From an uncultured Alphaproteobacteria bacterium (GTDB taxonomy: Bacteria > Pseudomonadota > Alphaproteobacteria > Micavibrionales > Micavibrionaceae), in the NCBI GenBank assembly GCA_937124505.1, contig CAKZKV010000073.1:1-9141 (forward strand): a DNA stretch of 9,141 nt, given 5' to 3'. This document shows, piece by piece, positions 5,285 through 9,141 of this stretch. A program made the position numbers and the translations under genes. The notes under the pieces were generated by a model. The model was not told the DNA's origin and did no database searches. It saw only the letters and a list, made by a program, of their open reading frames with translations. Positions within the stretch are counted from its first letter, which is position 1, and each line of letters starts with the position of its first letter.

Positions 5285-5854
5285 TCAGGATGCCTCGGTT
5301 AGAATATTCTTTAAAGCAGCTTTTAACGCTTTGGCTCCATCTTCCAGTGCCTGCTCCCAATGCTCGTGCGCCTGTCCGTCTGCACCATCGGAAATGTATT
5401 TCAGGCTTAGAAACGGGATTTGTTTTTTATGACAGATATGGGCGAGGGCGTAGCCTTCCATATCCACCACATCATAATCATCCCCCGTATGCGCAATATC
5501 AAAGTGATCGCCCGTGCCACAGCAGGCCTTTGGCAAATTTGTTTCGGGGCCGAAGACTTCCAGAATGGTTGGAATTTCTGAAAAAGGCGTCTGATATTTC
5601 GCAAATCCCAGGGGCGTGACATCCATATCGCGTTGAATAAATCGTGTGCAATGCACGGTCTGCCCGGCGTTGAAGGTGGCGCTGCCGGCTGTGCCGAGAT
5701 TGACGATGCAGGACGGACGGGCATTTTCGCTGAGGTAGTGCAGGAGGCTGAAAGCGGCATTGATTTTCCCAACGCCGGTAAAAAGGCAGTTATAATCAGA
5801 AAAGTGTCCTTGTGCTTCTTGTTCCAGTGCAAAGGTCAGGAGAGATTTTTTCAT
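5285..5854 (-). CDS. mtnN: 5'-methylthioadenosine/S-adenosylhomocysteine nucleosidase family
   Basis: This 189-residue protein belongs to the nucleoside phosphorylase/MTAN fold. MTAN splits adenine from methylthioadenosine, S-adenosylhomocysteine and 5'-deoxyadenosine in the cytoplasm. Aligned by eye to E. coli MTAN, all three catalytic residues are present: Glu13 (ALEQE), Glu133 in DMEGYA (131-136) and Asp156 in ISDGAD (154-159). The purine-binding region GVGKINAA (27-34) and VNLGTAGSA (51-59) are also recognisable. It is shorter than the usual 230 residues, mostly through a reduced middle (about 90-115), so a divergent substrate such as futalosine is possible. An AAGGA ribosome site (5862-5858) supports the ATG at 5854. 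The preceding gene apt would use the released adenine, which supports the role. A long hairpin separates the two genes. Confidence 0.78.
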   Translation of the reverse strand: MKKSLLTFALEQEAQGHFSDYNCLFTGVGKINAAFSLLHYLSENARPSCIVNLGTAGSATFNAGQTVHCTRFIQRDMDVTPLGFAKYQTPFSEIPTILEVFGPETNLPKACCGTGDHFDIAHTGDDYDVVDMEGYALAHICHKKQIPFLSLKYISDGADGQAHEHWEQALEDGAKALKAALKNILTEAS

Positions 5855-5870
5855 TCTTCCTTGTTATATG

Positions 5871-5905
5871 CATCCTGACATTTGCGCAAGCAAACTGTCA
5901 GGATG
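5871..5905. other. Long hairpin between apt and mtnN
   Basis: CATCCTGACA (5871-5880) pairs with TGTCAGGATG (5896-5905). Continuous inner pairing of TTTGC (5881-5885) with GCAAA (5890-5894) leaves one bulged C and a four-base loop (GCAA on plus, TTGC on minus). This is 15 bp of stem in total. It starts 10 bp after the apt stop and ends 16 bp before the mtnN ATG. There is no U-tract on either strand, so it is not a canonical terminator. It could be an mRNA-processing or stabilising structure, or a repeat. Confidence 0.75.
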
Positions 5906-5914
5906 ATTGTGAGA

Positions 5915-6433
5915 CTATGAATCATACGTAATTACAGCACGCGGACGCAGGCCGTTCCATTCAAAATTATTGAGAAAAGCCAGATTGATCAGAACCGCAA
6001 AACCCTTCACGCTATAGCCTGCATCCTGACAAAGCTGGATTGCAGCATTGAGCGTTCCGCCTGTGGCCAGCACATCGTCAATAATTATAATGTTGCCGGA
6101 GCCGGGTTTCATTTGCAGGGTCGCCGTGCCGTATTCGAGATCGTAGGAGGCCTCTTTATAAGGCGGGGGAAGTTTTCCGCCCTTGCGCGGCATAATAAAT
6201 TGTTTGTTCAGGCGGGTCGCCAGCGCAGAGGCGAAGATAAACCCGCGGGAATCAACGCCGGCAAACCCGTCAATATGGGTTAATTCATCTTCGGTAAAAA
6301 GCTGGGCGAGGGCCTCAACCGTTTCCGGGAATTTTGTGGAAAGCAGCGGCGAAATATCGCGGAACAATATTCCCGGCTTTGGAAAGTCCGGAACATTCTC
6401 AACATAACTGGCAAGGGGATGGTGTATTGTCAT
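5915..6433 (-). CDS. apt: Adenine phosphoribosyltransferase
   Basis: This 172-residue protein makes AMP from adenine and PRPP in the cytoplasm (purine salvage). It shows the Apt-specific N-terminal motif DFPKPGILFRDISPLL (16-31), the region GVDSRGFIFASALA (59-72), RKGGKLP (83-89) and the PRPP-binding signature IIIIDDVLATGGT (115-127). Length is normal for bacterial Apt. The ATG at 6433 fits the conserved start. It lies 47 bp after the lipoprotein gene and 60 bp before mtnN on the same strand, so all three may share a transcript. Pairing with a nucleosidase that releases adenine is biochemically coherent. Confidence 0.97.
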   Translation of the reverse strand: MTIHHPLASYVENVPDFPKPGILFRDISPLLSTKFPETVEALAQLFTEDELTHIDGFAGVDSRGFIFASALATRLNKQFIMPRKGGKLPPPYKEASYDLEYGTATLQMKPGSGNIIIIDDVLATGGTLNAAIQLCQDAGYSVKGFAVLINLAFLNNFEWNGLRPRAVITYDS

Positions 6434-6480
6434 AGCTTATTCTTAATCGGTTGCTGAAAATTTTCAATATTTAAAGACAC

Positions 6481-7728
6481 TTAAAATCTCATGGCCGCCG
6501 GCTCAATTTCAACAATCGTACCGTTTTGGAACTCCAGAACCGCCAATTGACGTTCAATCAACCCGTTTCGGTTAAAGCGGAAAACACCGTCAATTCCCGC
6601 AAATCCGTTGGGATTCCGCAAATGAGTAGCATCGTAAGCCGGAGAATAAATGCCGTTTGTGCCTGTTTTGCCCATTTTCCCCAAAACGGCGGCCAGTGCC
6701 GTGGCGTCATAGGCCAGTGTTGCCAGTCTGGGTGGTTGCATACCGTAGAGGTCTTCATAATTTGTTTCAAAGGCGCGGCGTTGTATCGGGGCGGGTGCGG
6801 CAAACCAGCTTCCGTCCATATACGGATCACGTGCCAGTTCCATATCGTCCCATAGTCCTGTTCCAAGGTGCTTGATAGCCAGGGAGCCCATGCCTGCCTG
6901 TGTCAGTTTTTGTGAGGCATCCGATGCCTCACGCCCAGCCAGAGCAATAAAAACGGCATCCGGCGCGCTTGTTCTGATATTTTGCAAATCAGTTGGTGAC
7001 AGCCCCATTGCACCAAGGCGGATAATTTTACTGATTTGTACGCCGTTTTGGCTAGCGGCATTCATAAATGTACGTTCCACCGCGCTGCCGTAAGCATCGG
7101 TTTTGGTGATCAGCGCAATGCGTTTATATCCTTGGGACGCAGCATAATCAGTCATGCGCGTGACCTGAATGAAGGGCATAAAGCCCATCAGGTAAACGTT
7201 GCCCCCGGCCTGTGACCAGTCGGTTGAAAAACCAATAACATTCAGATTGGCCTGACGGGCAATTGGTTTGACGGATTTGACGGAGCCGGAGAAAAGCGGG
7301 CCTAAAATCAGTTGAGCGCCCTCGCCAATGGCTTCACGGGCGGCCATGGCAGCACCGGCTTCTGTGCCTTGCGTGTCCTTCGGCAAAAGCTGGAAGGTTT
7401 CAGCGCCGAGATCAAATAGTGCCAGCTGTGAAGCTTTGAGCAACGATTGGCCGATTGCCTCTGAAGGGCCTGAGAGGGGGAGGAGAATAGCCACTTTCAC
7501 AGGTGGGGTCCGGGACATATTTTGGTCCTGATACCCGATCCCGCCATCGGCAAAAGGTCCTGCGCCGGCTTCTCCGTTTTCGGCATAAGCGCCGGGTGTG
7601 GCAAGGCCTTGCGGGCCGGACGTCATGTTGCCCCCTTGCTGAACAGGCGCACCCGGCCCAGTTGAGGCGCAGGAGGTGATAAAGAGGAGGCAAGTCAGTA
7701 AAACGGTCAGAGGAAAACGTTGCATCAT
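6481..7728 (-). CDS. LpoA-like outer membrane lipoprotein, periplasmic-binding fold
   Basis: The gene product is 415 residues from the ATG at 7728. It has a lipoprotein signal peptide with lipobox ITSC (17-20); residue +2 is Ala, so outer-membrane sorting is expected. A Gly/Pro/Ala-rich linker (about 22-75) precedes a type I periplasmic-binding-protein domain (Peripla_BP_6/LpoA C-terminal type): KVAILLPLSG (78-87), LILGPLFSGSV (140-150), VYLMGFMP (178-185) and YKRIALI (201-207). E. coli LpoA, which activates the peptidoglycan synthase PBP1A, has an extra N-terminal TPR-like domain that is missing here. I preferred 7728 over the in-frame ATG at 7764 because a GGGA site lies 7 nt upstream and the signal peptide then has normal length. 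It is divergent from rsmI, the classical lpoA neighbour. A role in cell-wall synthesis is inferred; amino-acid or other ligand binding is the alternative. Confidence 0.82.
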   Translation of the reverse strand: MMQRFPLTVLLTCLLFITSCASTGPGAPVQQGGNMTSGPQGLATPGAYAENGEAGAGPFADGGIGYQDQNMSRTPPVKVAILLPLSGPSEAIGQSLLKASQLALFDLGAETFQLLPKDTQGTEAGAAMAAREAIGEGAQLILGPLFSGSVKSVKPIARQANLNVIGFSTDWSQAGGNVYLMGFMPFIQVTRMTDYAASQGYKRIALITKTDAYGSAVERTFMNAASQNGVQISKIIRLGAMGLSPTDLQNIRTSAPDAVFIALAGREASDASQKLTQAGMGSLAIKHLGTGLWDDMELARDPYMDGSWFAAPAPIQRRAFETNYEDLYGMQPPRLATLAYDATALAAVLGKMGKTGTNGIYSPAYDATHLRNPNGFAGIDGVFRFNRNGLIERQLAVLEFQNGTIVEIEPAAMRF

Positions 7729-7790
7729 GGTCAAATCCCAAAATTTTTCTATGGTTCTTCGCATAGCACAGATATGATACGAGTAAAAGT
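7729..7790. promoter_or_regulatory. Divergent promoter region, lpoA-like gene and rsmI
   Basis: These 62 bp separate two divergent genes and must carry at least part of both promoters. On plus, TATGAT (7773-7778) is a possible -10, but no good -35 lies at the right spacing and the leader would be only a few bases. On minus, TTGAAT and CATACT 18 bp apart can be read within the rsmI start region. Both assignments are weak. Confidence 0.3.
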
Positions 7791-8651
7791 ATGAAGATTG
7801 ATATCAAACAGATTCAATACGCTCCGGGGCTTTATCTCGTCGCCACGCCGATTGGCAATCTGGGCGATATTTCCATTCGTGCGCTGGAGACATTGCACGG
7901 TGTTGATATAATATATTGTGAAGATACCCGCCAGACCCGGAAATTGCTGCAGGCTTATGATATCAAAACGAGAACTTCTGCCTATCACGATCACAGCTCT
8001 GAAGCCGTTAGGAAAAAAATCGTAAACCAGATTCGGGGAGAGGGGCTGTCCATTGCGCTTGTCAGTGATGCCGGAATGCCCCTGGTTTCTGATCCGGGAT
8101 ATAAACTGGTGCAGGATATCGTTCGTGAGAATATTCCCGTGACGAGCATTCCCGGCGCCAATGCGGTTTTAACAGCTCTGCAGCTATCGGCTCTTCCCGG
8201 GGATAGCTTTACGTTTTTAGGATTCCTTCCCCATAAACAAGGTGCACGGAAAAGTTTGTTGCAGCAATGGGAAAAGTGTCCTGTAACGTTGATTTTCTAT
8301 GAGGCAAAGCAAAGAATCCTCAAGAGTTTACAGGATGTCACGGACGTTTATGGAAACCGTCGGGTGGTGGTGGCGAGGGAGCTGACCAAAGCATTTGAAG
8401 AAGTTCTGCGGGGATCTGTAACGGAGGTGATGGAGCAACTGCAGGCCAAAGCAGACATCAAGGGAGAATTTGTTTTGCTGATTGAGGCGGCGGAAGAGGT
8501 GGCCTTGCCCGAAGAGGAGATGGAAAAAGCCATTACATCAGCGCTTAAAGACAATATTCCTATCAAGGTTTTATCTGAGGAGATTGCCCGGAAAAGTGGC
8601 TGGACAAAAAAAGACGTGTATAATCTGGCGCTGAAATTAAAGGACAAATGA
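7791..8651 (+). CDS. rsmI: 16S rRNA (cytidine-1402 2'-O) methyltransferase RsmI
   Basis: This 286-residue member of the tetrapyrrole methylase superfamily uses SAM to methylate the ribose of C1402 in the 16S rRNA decoding centre. Family motifs are clear: LYLVATPIGNLGDIS (14-28), CEDTR (43-47), VSDAGMPLVSDPG (91-103), SIPGANAVLTAL (119-130) and GEFVLLIE (225-232). A C-terminal RsmI helix-turn-helix-like segment ends LSEEIARKSGWTKKDVYNLAL (261-281). In the usual SDAGTP motif the Thr is Met here, a tolerated variant as far as I know. Length is normal. The stop overlaps the yraN start (ATGA, 8648-8651), so the two genes are translationally coupled. Confidence 0.97.
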   Translation: MKIDIKQIQYAPGLYLVATPIGNLGDISIRALETLHGVDIIYCEDTRQTRKLLQAYDIKTRTSAYHDHSSEAVRKKIVNQIRGEGLSIALVSDAGMPLVSDPGYKLVQDIVRENIPVTSIPGANAVLTALQLSALPGDSFTFLGFLPHKQGARKSLLQQWEKCPVTLIFYEAKQRILKSLQDVTDVYGNRRVVVARELTKAFEEVLRGSVTEVMEQLQAKADIKGEFVLLIEAAEEVALPEEEMEKAITSALKDNIPIKVLSEEIARKSGWTKKDVYNLALKLKDK

Positions 8652-9004
8652 AAAGAAAAAATTCCTATTATAAGGGCGTGTGGGCCGAGAAATATGCGGA
8701 ATGTTTGCTGCGCCTGAAGGGGTATGCCATTCTGGAGCGCCGTTATAAAACCCCGTTCGGCGAAATTGATCTTCTGGCCAGAAAAGGCAACGCCCTTGTT
8801 TGTGTGGAAGTCAAATACCGGCCAACACAGGACGAGGCGCTGGAAGCGGTTGATCCACGGTCGCAAAAACGGATTACGGCGGCAGCGGAGTTTTTTCGCG
8901 CCCATCATCCCCATTATCAGGACAATGATGTGCGTTTTGATATCCTGACCGTGGTGTCGATTTTTGGGGTTCGTCATCATAAAAATGCGTGGTATGCTGC
9001 GTAA
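8648..9004 (+). CDS. yraN: YraN family (UPF0102) nuclease-fold protein
   Basis: This 118-residue protein has the UPF0102 layout: an N-terminal GVWAEKYAECLL helix (10-21), GYAILERRYKTPFGEIDLLARKG (25-47) and VCVEVKYR (51-58), then a helix with RSQKRITAAA (71-80) and RFDILTV (96-102). Asp41, Glu54 and Lys56 form the D-ExK arrangement of the PD-(D/E)xK nuclease superfamily, to which the family is assigned. The biochemical role is not established, although a DNA-processing function is often suggested. It starts within the rsmI stop and its TAA abuts the next ATG, so rsmI, yraN and the lipoprotein gene form one tightly packed operon. Confidence 0.95.
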   Translation: MKRKNSYYKGVWAEKYAECLLRLKGYAILERRYKTPFGEIDLLARKGNALVCVEVKYRPTQDEALEAVDPRSQKRITAAAEFFRAHHPHYQDNDVRFDILTVVSIFGVRHHKNAWYAA

Positions 9005-9141
9005 ATGATGAGTCGTGTTCTTATTTTATCCTGTCTGGTTGCCGGTTCTCTCACTCTTTCCGGTTGTGCTGGCATGATCGCAGGCGGTGCCGCCGCCGTT
9101 GGCGTTGCTGCTGTCAAGGAAGGGGGCTTGAAAAGTTCTGC
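9005..9141 (+). CDS. Lipoprotein N-terminus, probably YraP/DolP-type BON protein (partial)
   Basis: The reading frame starts immediately after the yraN stop (TAA then ATG-ATG) and runs off the right edge with 45 residues visible. It has a lipoprotein signal peptide with lipobox LSGC (18-21), followed by AGMIAGGAAAVGVAAVKEGGLKSS. A small-residue AAAVG segment leading to a charged turn is typical of the region just before the BON domains in YraP/DolP lipoproteins. The position after rsmI and yraN matches the gene order in other proteobacteria. The BON domains themselves lie outside the window, so the family is inferred. The lipoprotein call is secure. Confidence 0.75.
   Translation, partial: MMSRVLILSCLVAGSLTLSGCAGMIAGGAAAVGVAAVKEGGLKSS

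Noticed and set aside
6454..6467. FNR-like TTGA-N6-TCAG palindrome upstream of apt
   Set aside because: One mismatch in the key bases, AT-only core, and only about 20 bp before the apt ATG, with no promoter in the right position.
7729..7764. Upstream ATG at 7764 for the LpoA-like gene
   Set aside because: It adds twelve charged or aromatic residues before the signal peptide and lacks a ribosome site; 7728 has both features right.

Overview
This 9.1 kb window comes from an alphaproteobacterial chromosome. The strongest marker is a GcrA-type cell-cycle regulator (3543-4073, minus strand), a family essentially confined to Alphaproteobacteria. The GC content is moderate and coding is dense. I see no insertion sequence, prophage, tRNA, rRNA or CRISPR array. 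No stretch over about 210 bp lacks a gene. I cannot place the organism more precisely.

Layout. (1) Positions 1-1428, plus strand: the end of a CcoI/FixI copper P-type ATPase, the small cbb3-oxidase assembly protein CcoS (ATGA overlap), then an OmpW-type outer-membrane barrel gene with its own promoter and terminator. A 14-bp FNR/FixK-type box overlaps the ccoS stop codon. It sits where a class II (-41.5) activator would bind for ompW. (2) Positions 1562-3502, minus strand: an unrecognised 154-aa protein followed by oxygen-independent coproporphyrinogen oxidase hemN. (3) Positions 3529-4281, minus strand: gcrA, whose stop codon lies inside its own terminator hairpin. Its upstream region carries five GANTC (CcrM-type) sites within 135 bp and one exact DnaA box. 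(4) Positions 4282-7728, minus strand: a probable operon of LpoA-like lipoprotein, apt, mtnN and era, with a long hairpin between apt and mtnN and a palindromic repeat in the era leader. (5) Positions 7791-9141, plus strand, divergent from (4): rsmI, yraN and the start of a lipoprotein gene, probably a YraP/DolP-type BON protein.

How the genes fit together. The left end looks like a low-oxygen module: cbb3 oxidase maturation, an OmpW porin-like barrel and anaerobic haem synthesis. MtnN and Apt form an adenine-salvage pair: nucleosidase cleavage of MTA, SAH or 5'-deoxyadenosine releases adenine, and Apt converts it to AMP. The right end reproduces the gene set lpoA-like/rsmI/yraN/yraP known from gammaproteobacteria. 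The most notable regulatory feature is the gcrA upstream region, which combines the sites for DnaA and CcrM methylation, the inputs and outputs of the alphaproteobacterial cell-cycle circuit. I found no convincing wholly new system. The best candidates for follow-up are the gcrA control region, the unknown protein next to hemN, and the intergenic palindromes.
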